Notes under the pieces: generated by a model | Seen by the model: the letters and a program-made list of their open reading frames with translations, nothing else | What the model was told of the DNA's origin: nothing | The model's database searches: none | Position numbers and translations under genes: made by a program | Shown here: piece by piece, positions 39,179 to 52,243 of the stretch | Layout of the letters: the number at the start of each line of letters is the position of its first letter | How positions within the stretch are numbered: the first letter of the stretch is position 1 | From: Trogon surrucura | Lineage: Eukaryota; Chordata; Aves; Trogoniformes; Trogonidae | DNA: 64,000 bases | Assembly: GCA_020746105.1 (NCBI GenBank) | Contig: CM036617.1 | Coordinates: 175,860,412-175,924,411 of the forward strand | Reading direction: 5' to 3'

Positions 39179-39287
39179 GCCTGATCTAGTTGAGAGGCGT
39201 CCCTGCCCGTGACAGGGAGGTTGGATTAAATGATCTCTAAGGCCCCTTCCAGCCTAGGCCATTCTATGATTCTATGATTCTATGAAC
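39179..39287 (+). mobile_element. CR1 LINE 3' end, short fragment
   Basis: It holds the end of a CR1: CTGATCTAGTTGAGAGG, then GGTTGGATTAAATGATCTCT, then three ATTCTATG-type tail units. It differs at only two positions by eye from the same part of the copy at 45835-46101, so the two are from one young subfamily distinct from the long CR1. Confidence 0.92.
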
Positions 39288-42200
39288 ACGGTATGAAAAG
39301 GGATTATTTTGGCTCTTGACTAGGGTCATGACTATCTATATCATTACATCTATATGGCAGCCTTTCAACTATGGAGACTTTGTACACAGATGTAAGTCAA
39401 ATTAAGGGACTTCTGAGAGTTCAAGGGAGAATTCAGGTGTCCATGTAGACTTAGCCTTATTTAGCTCTGTTCCTCTTGAATGATTGGTTAGATCAAGTCA
39501 TAATCAATTTTGGTCAGAAAGTGACTGTGTGTTCCTACAACCAGATGTGAATCAAAGCACCTAAGTTGAATAGGGCACCCAGTGCTATGGAAACTTTGTA
39601 GAAATGTTCATAACAAAATAATAATATTTCAAGGAAAACCTTTTACTAGCAGCATGAGATTCAATAATGTTTTCCCACATTTTCCCAGTGCTCTGCTTTA
39701 GGTTTACAAGGATTCAGAAAGTCTCCTTTACAAATTGTTTTAATATTATTGTGAAGGTAACATAGGTGTCCAACTGCATATTGAAATAGTTTTGATTTTT
39801 TTTAAAGTACGAAATGCATGTAATAAATTTTGTAAATTTTTTTCAAAGGCATTTACCTCATCCACAGAGAACTTACCTGCCAGGCTTCCTTTTTATCGCA
39901 TAAGTAGGAAGTCAAGAAAAATCAAAAGCCAGTATGGTTCTGAGCCTATATTAGTAGCAATATCTCAGTGTTATTCATTTCATAGACTGCAAAGTTACTC
40001 TGAGGATCAGTCCAAAATTTGAAAATATTTTAATTCAAAACTTGAATTGTACTATTTTCCTAAGTGTCTACCTACTTTTCATCGACATGAATCATTTTTA
40101 ATAACATGGTGGAAATGGACATACGCTGCAATACCTTATTCACAAATGAACATAACACAAAAAATCCTGATGTGTTTTTCCACACCACTGCCATTTTCAC
40201 CATTCACAGGAAGGACAGAGACTTCAAAATCAGAGATGATTTTGGCAAAATGAGAGCAAAATGACACTTTTGTGTCATTGTTGAGTACCAGAGGTTTACA
40301 AATCCCCTTTTAAACAATGCCTCTAGATGTTTCTCTGCCTGGGATATTACAAAACTAAAAGAGGTCTTCTATATAAAGCTCACTAAGTACCCATTTTGAA
40401 CATGTGGTTGCACTTAGAAATAATAATGTTCATAATCTTTCATTAGTGGACTCAGATATCATTCAGTGGATTCCGGTTTATACTAAAATTGTACAGCTCC
40501 TTTGACCTCCAAGACACTTAGAAAATGTTAGTTCCCTTTCTAGAGTTTAAGAGAAGGAAAGAAAAAAGTTATTGCAATGTATAACCACTTTGTAAACTAT
40601 AATAATTAGGAAATTTCTTATTTATTAATTTTTAATAACTAATTGCAATAAGCTAGATAGTGAATCTCTACTAACCTGGGAGTATGTTATGTACTGTGCA
40701 AATCTGGCATTGCACAGGCAGTCTGACTCGTCATGGTAAAAAAGACACTCTTCTGTACATGCCACCTGATAGATGACAAGCAAATAATTCAGCTATATGA
40801 AAAAACATGAAAAATTACATTCAGCTGCTAACTGAAGAGTGTACTTATGAAAATTAACTGCCAGACTTGGAAACATATTCAATTAATTAACTATACTAAT
40901 TACAAATATATAAGGGAATAGAAAATAGGTATTTTTTATCGAGACTGTAAGAAACTGTAGATTAGTGATCCAAGTATGACATTACCATATTATTTCAGAG
41001 TGTAAAGGATCCTAGGCTGAAAGATTCAATACATATGTAAGCTATTATATCTGTTTTTCTAGTGGTGACATTTGTGATCCATGTGTAAAACAAGAGAAAA
41101 CTGTATTTTACAAGTTGAGACGGCGGAAGACTTGGGTAACCCTGAGGTGATCCACAGGAAATGGAAACCATTGAAGGCATAGTAGCCATCCTATTTCCGC
41201 CTAAAATGTTTAGGACTGCTGCATAAACCTTTGAAGGTTAAAACAAAGAACTGAAAGAAAGAACCTTCAGCACAACAGTCACTCAGACTTATGGTAGGAT
41301 TATGTGAGGTTTTTCACTTGTCATAGTTATTTTCATTTCATGGGATATGTCTGGCAGACAGAAAGGAAACGCTTCAAAGAAAACTTTGAGGAACGTAATG
41401 AAAAGGCCAAACAACAATCCTTATCTATCAAATACATCTCAATTTTTAATAAACTCCTCTGTCATTTTCTTCTTTAAAACATCTGCAGCTGACTTGAAAA
41501 TTTCAGCAGCTAATGCCAACTGGTTTTGATATGTCGTCAGACTTACATCATGTTTAAATGTCAGTGTGATGCACGTTAACACTCAAGAATAAAGATTCAC
41601 CAATTATATTCTTAGTTCCACCAATAATTTTCAAGCTGATTTTCAGCAAATGACTAACCTGTATTTGCTTGTATGTAGAGAGGTGAAAAATTACAGCTTT
41701 GAGTCCACAGATTCTCCACTCCCAAACTGCTCACAGTGCTCGGAGACGAGGTCCAGGTAGAGCCAACCTTTAGCATTACACCAAAAAGCACATCAAAAAG
41801 CATCATATTTACTGTTTATCTTAAGGCACCACAGGTCAAGAAAAATAGGTGGACAGGAAACTTAAGCACCTAGAAACATTTTAGGATTAATTTAGTAACA
41901 AAAGTCTAAGGAGGTATTCCACAATACGTTGGGATCTAAACTCTCAAAATTGAACGTATTTATGAAACTGGATTTTTGTGGCTGGGACTGTCAAAACCCA
42001 CTCCTGTCTTGGTTAAGCAGAGCAATTCTACATCTGTCTGATAACCAAGCCTGTTGGAGATTCAGCAGTTAGGTGCTCTGGCATGTAAGTGCCTTGAAGA
42101 TCCTAAACCTTTTGACCCATTTTGTGTATCTCTAAAAATATGAACAATACTGAGGAGAGGAACAAAAACATATTGATTGTCGTGACAATAGATGATTACG

Positions 42201-43680
42201 TGAAGCTATGATTTGTCACCCCAGAGCTTATTCCCTCATTAGGGAGGTGTTGATTCATTGAGGCTTTACCCTTTATACTAGCATATTACAACACCTCCCT
42301 TCAGAATAACTTGATTTCTTTCACAGGCAAAAACATTTCAAGTTACAGGCATCCAGAATTATGACCTTCCTACATTTCTGAATTTATTATACCCAAGGAA
42401 ATAAATCCATTACAGATTTACGATCACCAGAATTCACTCTAAGAAGCAATTATACTTAAAGTTATCTATTTTTTTTTTTTTATTTCAGTAGATGAAAGGT
42501 TCAATTCTGACAATACAAAAGTAAGAAAGTGAGTAGTTGAAAAAAAAATATATCACTGAAATGTCATTCCAAATACTAAAGATCAGGTTCATCCTTTCAC
42601 ACTGAGGGAGTGGGCAAATTCAGGAACCTGTCTTTTCCTGTCTGAGTTCTGTCTGTATCTTCGTCACTGTGTTAAAAACAGTCCTTCTGTCTCCCCTTCA
42701 TACACCTTTTGACAAGTTATTCCATTTATACCGCCTTAGGCTACGACTCACGATTTATCCATCTCCTGCCTTGTGTAATATGTCACATACCAAATAACAG
42801 CATGAGACTGCATCTCTACCCCACATACCTCATTTAATTTGTCGTAGAAACTCACTTTCTTCTCATTGTGGAGACTACGTATAACATATTAATAGTACAC
42901 TGGAAAACTTGACATTTTGAAAACAGCCCTCTGTAGTTTCAGAAGTTCTTGGCATCATAAATGTCTATAGAGTAGTTAGAATACTTTGTGAGATTTTGTT
43001 AGGTTTTGTGGTCTTTTTGCCTTTGAAGAATGTATTTAAACCAACAGAGTACATACAAAGCTAGGCAGGGCACGACTGTCTTCCTAGGTCTCTTGCTTGA
43101 AGTAAGATACTGTGCAGCAAGTATCAGAAAATGTAGAGGAAGTGCAGGCAGAGGAAGAGACCACATAAATTTCAAGCATCATGATTTGATAACCTGCTCA
43201 TTAAATAGTTCAGGATCTAATTATCAATCGCACAGGCTAGAGGTTCAAGAATATTACAAATCAGCCATCTCAGGTGTTTTTTTTTTTAGTTATGATTATT
43301 TATAGATACAATTATGAAAAGACAAGTTAAGCTACAAAAATATTACACTGCTGAAGAACAAGTGTACTGGATTAAATCACAGGCCCATATAGACCTGTGT
43401 CTGTCCTTTCAACTATTAAGGAATATCTTGTGAAGGAGTTTATTTCTGTATATATTATGCCCTCTACATACTTTTTCAGAACAACTTCCTAGCTTTAGAG
43501 ACTTCTTGATGTAGTGGTTTATCTACTAATCCTTTTTAATAGCCATTGATGAAACTCTTAGATTGATACCATTTGTACTCGAGCATTTGCTATAATACAT
43601 TTTATCAACTTGTTCTAAAATCACTTCCTTTAAAAATTTATTGTGAAAAGTGCCAGTGTGTCCTTACACTCCTTTCCTGG

Positions 43681-43718
43681 AAAAAAAAAACAAAAAAAAA
43701 ACCCAAAAAAACCCAAAC
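43681..43718 (+). repeat. A-rich tract with CCC interruptions
   Basis: Runs of A separated by C or CCC; low-complexity sequence with no evident source element. Confidence 0.85.
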
Positions 43719-44934
43719 CTCTGGTATATTAAGCTCTCTTAATCTCCTTTGCATTACACAAAGGCTCAGCCCAGAGAAGTAGTTTCAAATACTGTTGCAA
43801 CTTAAAATTTTACATATGTTCCTATCTGGTGTGTGTGAAGACCCATAAGAGCAACTCTGACTGAAAACTGATACCTGAAACCCTGACAGCAGAGGTGTTA
43901 GAATAATGGTCTTTGCACGTGAATCTTTCTGGGAGATTTGCAGTTCAAATGTGAAGTATTTTTCTTGCTATTCTACCTCTGGGTCATTAAAGGCATATTT
44001 TATTGATGAGACTTATTATTCTTCCATTTTTATTACTCAGTTGTTTCAATCTCTTAGGATATATTGTCTTTTTTAATTAAATTGTGTTCTAGCTATTGTT
44101 GTTCAGAACTTATATTTCTATTGACAGAGGTGCCCCTTAATATAAGTATTTCATTATTATTCTTTATAATACTGCCAATTATTGTGGCACATATTACATA
44201 TTTACTGCCCAAACTGCTTTTCTTTAATATAAACACAACCTATCACAAATGCAATAATTAAAGAAAAGGCTGTTCAGTAAAGAAAACAAAATGTAAGAAG
44301 TAATTCAGAGGCACAAATTGTAAAAACTACTAGAAATATGAGAGACCAAGTGCAAATTCCACTGTCAACATGAAATTAGAAAGAGATATCCTATGAGTGA
44401 AGAAAGATTTGTATTTTCCTTGACCTCAGTTCATTGACACAAAGAATGATGAACTGAAAAGCATTAAGTAAAATATTCCCATAAATTAAATAAAGTAGCT
44501 TTAATGATTTTAATATTTTAACGTAAAAAGGTGTCATTCAGAGCAATTGTTCATAAAAATAGGAGACATTAATTCTGATAGACAAAAGAACTTTATTTAA
44601 TAGTGCACTTTTCATAAAAGTTATATTCAAAGGCACTTCAAACTGTTATATAATACAGTAACAGATTTGAATAATAAATAATATGAGAACTGCGGAAGAG
44701 AGAAATTAGGTAGTGTCAGCAAACGGATTTTTTTTTTCCATCTAAGAGATATGCAAGCTAAAAAAAAATACATAAACATAGATAGACTTTTCCGTATGAT
44801 AGGAGAAATTCCATCTGTGGACAAGTTGTGTTACAGATAATTGTAGGTGTTAGTTGAGTGTTTCATAAAGACAAGACATGAAACAAAACACTGCAAATGT
44901 TCAGAGAATGACCAGGAAGAAGAAAACATATGGT

Positions 44935-45006
44935 CTGGGTTGTTTTGTTTCATTTGGGTTGGTTTAGTTGGTTATTTGGCTTTGTTTTGTTTTTGTTTTA
45001 TTCTGG
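44935..45006 (+). repeat. G/T-rich low-complexity tract
   Basis: Irregular GGTT, GTTTT and TTTGG units make one strand almost free of A and C for about 70 bases. Confidence 0.7.
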
Positions 45007-45834
45007 TATTTGATGATCCATATCTTCAGATTAGCAGCACATTATATATTATTTTCGGAGTTAAGTGGAATAAAAAGTTCAACCAGAGGATCAATATTTA
45101 GGCACTCGGATCTCCAGTTTAAGCACCTACTATCATTCAAACATTCAGAACTGGAAAACACTCAAGTTGATATGAAAATAGAAAATGTTAATATTAATCC
45201 TAGTTCAGGTGTCCAAATATAAATAAGCAGTGGGTACAGATGGAGATGAAAAAAAACCCAAACTTACATAAGAGCATCCTGTCATCCCTTCCACCATATG
45301 TATCCATCTTAGACGTCAAGGCCAAGATTCCTTTGACTGGAAAAGACCACAATGAAATAATTTGCCGTGCTATTTTAATGTATATGTAAAGAATTGTTTT
45401 AACAAAATTTGTAAGCTGGACAATGGAAGATCCCAGTCACTTAAACAATCATTCTCAGTAACCACTACCTTGGATTGCTTTGTCAGCTGGAGTCAAAATA
45501 GTTCCTCTGTGTAGCACAAGAGAATCTGAATCAATGTTTTTATTATATGTTTTCTTCTTGGAGAGAGCTCTTCTCTTCTGATTTTAGCAAAGAATATATT
45601 TCAAAATTAATTTATCATTGCTTATTAAAAAAAAAACCAACTTCTACTTAACTATTGATCCATGTGACTTTATTGAATTCTACAAAAAAATACCATTTCA
45701 GTATTTAAATTTAATATTCTGTGGGATGCAAGCAAAATCCATAAAAGTTTCAAAATTTACATTTGCGTAATTCCTCTGCAATCGCTTTAATCATCAGAAT
45801 CTCCTCTGATTATTATCACAGCTTGTTCATCATG

Positions 45835-46101
45835 ATAAAACCTAGGCTGATAAAGGAGAATAGATTTAGATTAGATTTTAGGGAGAAATTCTTCAGTACG
45901 AGGGTGGCAAGACTTTGGAATAAATTGCCCAGAGATGTTGCAGTTGCCCCCTCCCTGGAGGTGTTCAAGGCCAAGTTGGACAGAGCCTTGAGTAGCCTGA
46001 TCTAGTTGAGAGGCGTCCCTGCCCGTGACAGGGAGGTTGGATTAGATGATCTCTAAGGTCCCTTCCAGCCTAGGCCATTCTATGATTCTATGATTCTATG
46101 G
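45835..46101 (+). mobile_element. CR1 LINE 3' fragment
   Basis: It includes the last part of ORF2 in an open frame (45763-46005 contains FREKFFSTRVARLWNKLPRDV and ends in SSLI), a 3' UTR with GAGGTTGGATTAGATGATC, and three ATTCTATG-type tail units. The left border is approximate because the 5' part is decayed. It shares its subfamily with 39179-39287. Confidence 0.92.
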
Positions 46102-49100
46102 TAATACACATTATTAATTGGAAGTCATTAGGTCTTCTTAAAAGAAGAGTTTTCAACAGAATATCAACATAACTTGTTCTGAGCAAGGATTATGTTTTGA
46201 ACTATCACTACTTCGACCCCATTATAACAATTTTCATCATTAGTGTATTCTATTTTTCAACAACTACAACTGCTGTGCAAAACTTAATGTATCAAAATCA
46301 TTAATATTTATGAACTTCTAGAGTATGTTTTGTACTTTGTTTTATTGAACTGAAGAACATATCAGCATTTTCTCTTGATAAATGTATTATTATTTATTTT
46401 GCAGAAGTGAAATTCTTTTTTACTGTAACAGAGAAACAGTTATATTAGATGTATAATTGTGTCACAAGCTGCTTTTCCTTTAAGAGTATTTTTTTTTGTA
46501 TAGCACTCATTCTTCAAAAATATTTGAGAATGTTTTCCTAAGGTATTTTAAAAGGCTCTCGCATTTGACCAACTGTAAACACTTTTTTAAACAGCTACCT
46601 GTGTTTTTATTTAATCTCTGAGTTTTTTATTCTGTAATATACAACTGTGATTTTACATGCAGATGAAACGATATGAGAATTTGTATTAAAAGAACTAAAA
46701 TAAATTTTTAAAAGTAAAGTTGTTTGTCTTTCTTTTTTCATTTGTTGTATGGTAAACTAGTATTAGCCTTCATAATTTCCGAAGAAAGGTTGTCCTAACC
46801 AACTGCTCTTTGAGTGGATTTTTAATGCTAATTTAAACATACATATACGAGTAACATATTTTCAGTTCCAAGCTTCAGGTAAGCCTTGTATCAAGAACAT
46901 ACACCAATATTTCACTTTCTTGAGTTTTATTCTTTTAATACTCTAAACCTGCCATTAGCAGGGAAGCATATCCTGCCTTGTGATCCTCTCTGCATCATCT
47001 TAAGAACAGCGAACAGAATGGAAAGTGGTACCGTGGACTTATTCTCTCTTAAGAGGATCACCTCAGTTAGATGAACAAATTTTCCACTAGGAAAAGGCTA
47101 GGCACGACACAGCTCAGTAGTCTAAAGGTAGAGCCTCTTGAAAGTGTGAATGAGGTTGCCTGACATTGCTGCTGGTCAGGGCTGTGTTGAGGAGAACCCT
47201 CCCCAGTCCTACACTCTCCTATGTCCAAAGGAAATCCTCCCTAAGGAAATCGCCCCTTTTCCACATCAGCAGCCCCTAAGGTCTCCTTTTAATTTCTGTG
47301 GTACTTTTCCAGGTTTGGAGCAACTTTCTTCCCTTCCAGGATCCTTTTTGTGGGTTTAGTTCTTGTACAAAGGCTTGTGTCTCTTGGTGCTCGTCCTAGC
47401 CATCAGTTATTTAATTTATTCTCTCTCCAAAGCACACAAACTAGGAATACCATAAGAGTTCTTCTCTGCAGTTCCACAAAACACGTAATTCGCCTGGACT
47501 TTGGGTGTCTTTCAACTGAGTAAGGTGATCTCAATTCATTAAAATTATCTGTGATTGCTATAATCACAAAAGTGACAACCATCTTTGCATCATAGGGACA
47601 AAAATAGTAAAGAGCAATTCAAAACAATCATTCTGTTACTAAGCAGTCTATCCAGCTGTGTCACTACTGGGGAATATTTTCTTACCTTGCTACAAAACTC
47701 TCTTTGCTCTCTGTAATGTCTGACTTTTACCTTTCCTCAGCTCATGCATCATCTACATTTGATAACAAATATCATCTAATCATATAGATGAAACAATTAT
47801 AGATAGGGAAGAAGTAAAAAACCTAAAATATCAAGGAAAAAAATCCTAAAAGATTACAGAATTGTTTAAATGTCAGAGAGATATATACGTTAACAGTATG
47901 CTGACCCATTCTTAAACCCAGTTGAGATAAAATTTCCCTAACACAGAGTATCTAACCTAATACACACCAGATGTAGGACACAGCACTTCCCAGTCCACAC
48001 ATATTCGTTAATGCAACCTCATGAAGGCACAGTACCAGCATTTGTACGGATCACAATCCACAGAACTTGATGTGACAACAGCCTGAAGAACATTAAGATT
48101 GTTCTTTCTTTCTGTGGATGTTACAGACCCAATAACGGAATCACACCCAGGCCAAAATTAAAGCAATATGTAAGGTTTACTTATGGCTTAAATTATTTAA
48201 TAATTAAATTATTTATTTTAAAATTTGGATAGAAGAAGGACACTGTACACCGATAAGAAAACCTGGAAAATTAATATTTTAGGAAGAAGATACTAGAAAC
48301 TTATTAGTATATTCTACTTGAAAAGAATTTTCTTCACAATTTTCCTTCAGTTTGGGACTAAGAATTGCTTTCTGAAAGACCACTGTATACCCCACTGATA
48401 ACAAAGGCAGAGTAGATCCTTAACATAGAGACCTCTATGAGGTTTAAAACCAAATGAACAGTTAATTTTCAGTTAATGGATATCTTACGCATTCTTGAGA
48501 GTAATTTCTTAGTGACTTGGGTTGCTAGCATTTCCTCTGGATATCTCGTATTTCTAAATGGATAAATCCTCACAAGAGCAGAAGGAGAGAAAGCAGAATT
48601 TGATACCCCGGGCCTTGCCTTGTTTTTGCAACATCTGCCCCCTGTGTAATATTACTCAGTGGCAGCAATCAAAAGCAATCAAATTGAAATAATTTAATTT
48701 AAGAAGAAAGAGCACCTGTTAATAGTTCTCTGAACTCTGGAGATCAGTTTGCTCAGTTTGATTTTGTGATGCAAGACCAATAAAAGACTGAAAGCTCAGA
48801 CTTGATATGATATTTTTGGCGAAGTAGGCTGGATTCTTCAAAGATAGTAAAGCATGTATCTTATTTATTATGTGGTTTATAAGATTGAGTTGGTTAACAT
48901 TATTTCAGGCCAAAGGCTGTTCTTTCATGGTTTTCTCAGATAACTACTAAACAGAATTTATGGATGATAGGAGATATGGTTTTTTTCATAAATTGGAAAA
49001 ATATAATTTAAAAAAAACGCTCTGCCATCTGACAAAGTGCTTGCCTTAGATGAGATCTGAAATGTGATGTGTGTTTTCACCATGCACTGCACATTTTGAG

Positions 49101-49964
49101 CTTTATGTGCAATAGTTTTGCTGCAAATACAGCCACTATCATCTTCTCTGAAAATGGTCAACCCTGTACTGAAATTGACATGTGAAGCTATTCTTCAGCA
49201 TTTCAGATCCACATAGCACGTCTCATGGAAAAATTCTGTACCAAACGGAATTCCTAATTAAATAGTTTTTGAGAAAGAATAAGGACAATGTTACGTCTGA
49301 AATTCAGTTTTGTTAGAGTTCCTGTCACTTTAAGGACAGAGGTTTAAGAACTAGACATGTTGCACCATCTAAACTGCGCTCACATATCAAGCATGAAAAT
49401 AACATTAATAAAGAAAGTATCGTATATAAATGGTTGGGCCCTGATCCTGCAACAAACAAAAGATACCATCATTGTTAAAGTGCAGGCGTTCATTCTGGTG
49501 GACCTAATTATAGGATAAGACTTTCAACTGTCCATGCGTCACCTGCAGGCCAGAAACAAGAAAATTAAGATATTGCTGGATCTCAAGCTAAATTATGTGA
49601 AAATTTTTCTTTGAATTTTGCAAGGCAGTTTCTTAACAAAGATACAATAAGCTTAAAATACTACAATAAACAATCCTTATCCTTTACCAGCTACTCTTTT
49701 TCATTTTCTTTTAATCTACCTATATACCTACATGCTCCTTCCTGAGAGCTTTCTCTAGCTCGTCTCTGTGATTAGGTAGGAAGTTGAGATAAATGCAGTA
49801 GGAGACCCAAGATGCCCAGATCTTGCATGTGTAAAGGAGAATGGAAAGAAAGAGAGAAAAAAATAAACCTACAGATCTTTTTTTGTTGTGACAGTTAACG
49901 ACTTACGTGAAATCTTTCACAGAGCGTTCCAGACTATGTATTATTTTGAACTCTAAACTGTATT
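46102..49964. other. AT-rich spacer, no gene recognised
   Basis: No gene or transposon was identified, apart from a weak tRNA-like stretch at 47101-47184 listed separately. Confidence 0.55.
47101..47184 (+). other. Weak tRNA-like segment, possibly an old tRNA-derived SINE head
   Basis: AGCTCAGTAG and GGTAGAGC resemble the D-arm and A-box of a tRNA, with GCTC (47112-47115) able to pair with GAGC (47131-47134). CCTC (47134-47137) can pair with GAGG (47152-47155), and CCTGAC (47159-47164) with GTCAGG (47175-47180). However, the loops are longer than in a real tRNA and no good B-box (GGTTCGANTCC) is present. It is not a functional tRNA gene; it may be a decayed tRNA-derived repeat or chance. Confidence 0.2.
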
Positions 49965-50350
49965 CTGGGTCTCTTTAGCATGAAGAAGAGGAGGCTGAGG
50001 GGTGACCTCATTAATATTTATAAATATGTCAAGGGGGAGTGTCAGGAGGATGGAGCCAGGCTCTTTTCAGCGGCGTCCATTGACAGGACAAGGGGCAATG
50101 GGTGGAAGCTGGAACACAGGAGGTTCCATAAAAATACGAGAAAAAATTTTTTCACAGTGAGAGTGACAGAGCACTGGCACAGGCTGCCCAAGGAGGTTGT
50201 GGAGTCTTCTTCTTTGGAGACATTCATAACCCACCTGGACACATTCCTGTGTGCTCTACTGTAGGTGGTCCTGCTCTGGCGAGGGGGTTGGACTAGATGA
50301 TCTTTAAGGTCCCTTCCAACCTCTAACATTCTGTGATTCTGTGCTTCTGT
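49965..50350 (+). mobile_element. CR1 LINE 3' fragment, same subfamily as the long CR1
   Basis: It keeps 95 codons of the ORF2 C-terminus in an open frame to TAG at about 50262 ([20 protein letters not shown] onward), closely matching codons near the end of the ORF2 at 3042-5927, then the 3' UTR and a tail of ATTCTGTG-type units. It is 5'-truncated just before the EKRRLRGDL motif. Confidence 0.93.
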
Positions 50351-50785
50351 ATTATAATGAGTTAATAGAATATTTCTAATCCAATTTTAATGGTTGCAAC
50401 CTACACTATGTATTTTCTCTTACACAAACACATTCTGCTTAGAACTTTTATCTCCATCTCTGTATGAGGAAATTAGCATAGGCCCCATATTCTCACAAGT
50501 AACAAATAGCTACTTAAGCAGGTTGACAATTTAGACTTAATACTATGGCAAATAAATATCTGAAATGATGTGTGAGTCTCTGTAGTGGAGAGATTTTACT
50601 TTCGTTTTACAGAGTTTTTACTCTGAAACTAGTGGATGATAGTATACTCACGGTTAAATTTCAGTTTGCCAGTGTTGATTCATTGTCTATGTATAGTTTA
50701 AAGCATTTAAAATAAAATTTTAATAAAATTATTAAAAGTGTTTGGAAATTCAAGCCATTGGATGCAACAAATTATATAATTACCT

Positions 50786-50900
50786 GTGTATGTATATGTG
50801 TGTGTACGCATATGTGCATATGTGTATATGTATATGTGTATATGAATATGTATATATGTATATGTATAGGTATATGTATGTGTATGTGCATATGTGCATA
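50786..50900 (+). repeat. TATG/TG alternating purine-pyrimidine tract
   Basis: About 115 bases of imperfect TATG, TGTA and CATATG units. The alternation of purine and pyrimidine is nearly unbroken, a composition that favours Z-DNA or cruciform structures. Peptides of Tyr/Val/Met/Cys predicted across it are repeat artefacts. Confidence 0.9.
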
Positions 50901-50968
50901 CCCTCTGTGTGTGACTATAGATTGATAGGTACATAAGTTGATAAACACTTGGTGTATACATGATATGT

Positions 50969-51016
50969 ACAGACGGACAGATAGACAAATAGATAAATGG
51001 ATGGATGAACGAATGA
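50969..51016 (+). repeat. Degenerate GATA/GGAT/GAAT tetranucleotide repeat
   Basis: Imperfect units such as GACA, GATA, AATA, GGAT and GAAC succeed each other for about 48 bases, just beyond the TATG tract. Confidence 0.8.
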
Positions 51017-51850
51017 AATTAATTCTTCTCTAGTAGTTTCTCCCATTACATGTGTGCAATGGAAGAAGATGAAGCATTTCTTTCAAAGAGAGTCATTTAA
51101 GACTGTTTGCCATCCCTGCAGAGAGCAGCAGTCCCTGGGCATTGCATTCTAAACACACTTTACAATTCTCCATTAATCTTAATTTTGCTTATCATATTCA
51201 CAAGGAAACGTTGTATCACAGTTACTAAGCAAAGAAAAAGTGCCTCTGAAGTACCTTACTCTCATTACAGGCTTTCAGAAAAGGAAGCAGTTTCCACTTA
51301 CCAATTTCATGCCTGTCAGAGACCCTGGAAAGCATTTCCTTCTTCTGTTTTGGTTTGAGTTTTAGTTGGTTTTTTCCCCCCCTGCTCTCTTATTCTCAAC
51401 ACTATTCCATTGATTTTCTTTCCTTCATTATCCCTGGGGTTTCCTGAAAGTTTGCTGACCCCTAGCATGACAGGGAACTGCTCTCCCATCCTAACTTCGG
51501 ATTCACCCCAGGAGCCCAGGATATAAAGTGGGTCTCTTCTTCAGGGCTTTGGGTGCTTTTTCAAAATGTTTTCTGACAAATTTTGTAAACTGAAATTAAA
51601 TTAACAGAATGGCGTAGAGAATGCCTTAGAATAGTAGAATATAGTAAGTACTAGAAAGATATGAATGTTTTTAATATTTTCACTCTTTGCACTTCCCCAT
51701 ACACCCTTTGGGGTAACACAAGGCTCGCTTTGTGACTCCTTGCTCTGTTCCACCAAGACCAACATCCCTGCTAATCCAAGCACTAACCAACAGCCAAGAA
51801 GGGATCAGTATCTGCCTGAATCTAAGAGGGAAAAGCCAAGGTGGTCCTGG

Positions 51851-52243
51851 ACATAGAATCACAGAACCATAGAATGGTTAAGGTTGGAAGGGACCTTGAA
51901 GATCATCTAGTTCCAACTCCCTTGCTATGGGCAGGGACACCTCTCTCCCACTAGACCAGGTTGCTCAAAGTCCCATCCAACTTGGCCTTGAACACTTCCA
52001 GGGATGAGGCATCCACAACCTTCTCGGGCAACCTGTTCCAGTGCTTCACCACTCTCATGGTGAAGAAATTTTTCCTTATATCTAATGTAAATCTACCCTC
52101 TTGCTTTCAGGCCACTGCCTCTTGTCCTATCACCACAGGCCCTTGTAAAAAGCCTTTCTCCAACTTTCCTATAGGCCCTTTTCATGTATTGGGAGGCCGA
52201 TATTAGATCACGCCAAGCTGAGTAACCCTAGCTCCCCAGCCTG
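51851..52243 (-). mobile_element. CR1 LINE 3' fragment
   Basis: The reversed tail (CATAGAATCACAGAACCATAG) and 3' UTR (AAGGTTGGAAGGGACCTTGA) start the element. Further right, GGCAACCTGTTCCAGTGCTT and GTGAAGAAATTTTTCCTTAT are the reversed C-terminal ORF2 region, and GAGTAACCCTAGCTCCCCAG marks the decayed left limit. The coding frame is broken. Its subfamily differs from the long CR1. Confidence 0.92.

Larger units (their letters stand above)
39288..45834. other. AT-rich spacer, no gene recognised
   Basis: No gene or transposon was identified over about 6.5 kb. Simple sequence includes an A/C-rich tract at 43681-43718 and a G/T-rich tract of GTTTT- and GGTT-like units at about 44935-45006. Confidence 0.55.
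50351..51850. other. Spacer with simple-sequence tracts
   Basis: It contains the TATG/TG alternating tract and the GATA/GGAT-like tract listed separately; no gene was recognised. Confidence 0.55.

Noticed and set aside
50707-50988. Minus-strand frame rich in Tyr, Thr and His
   Set aside because: It is a translation of the TATG/TG simple repeat.
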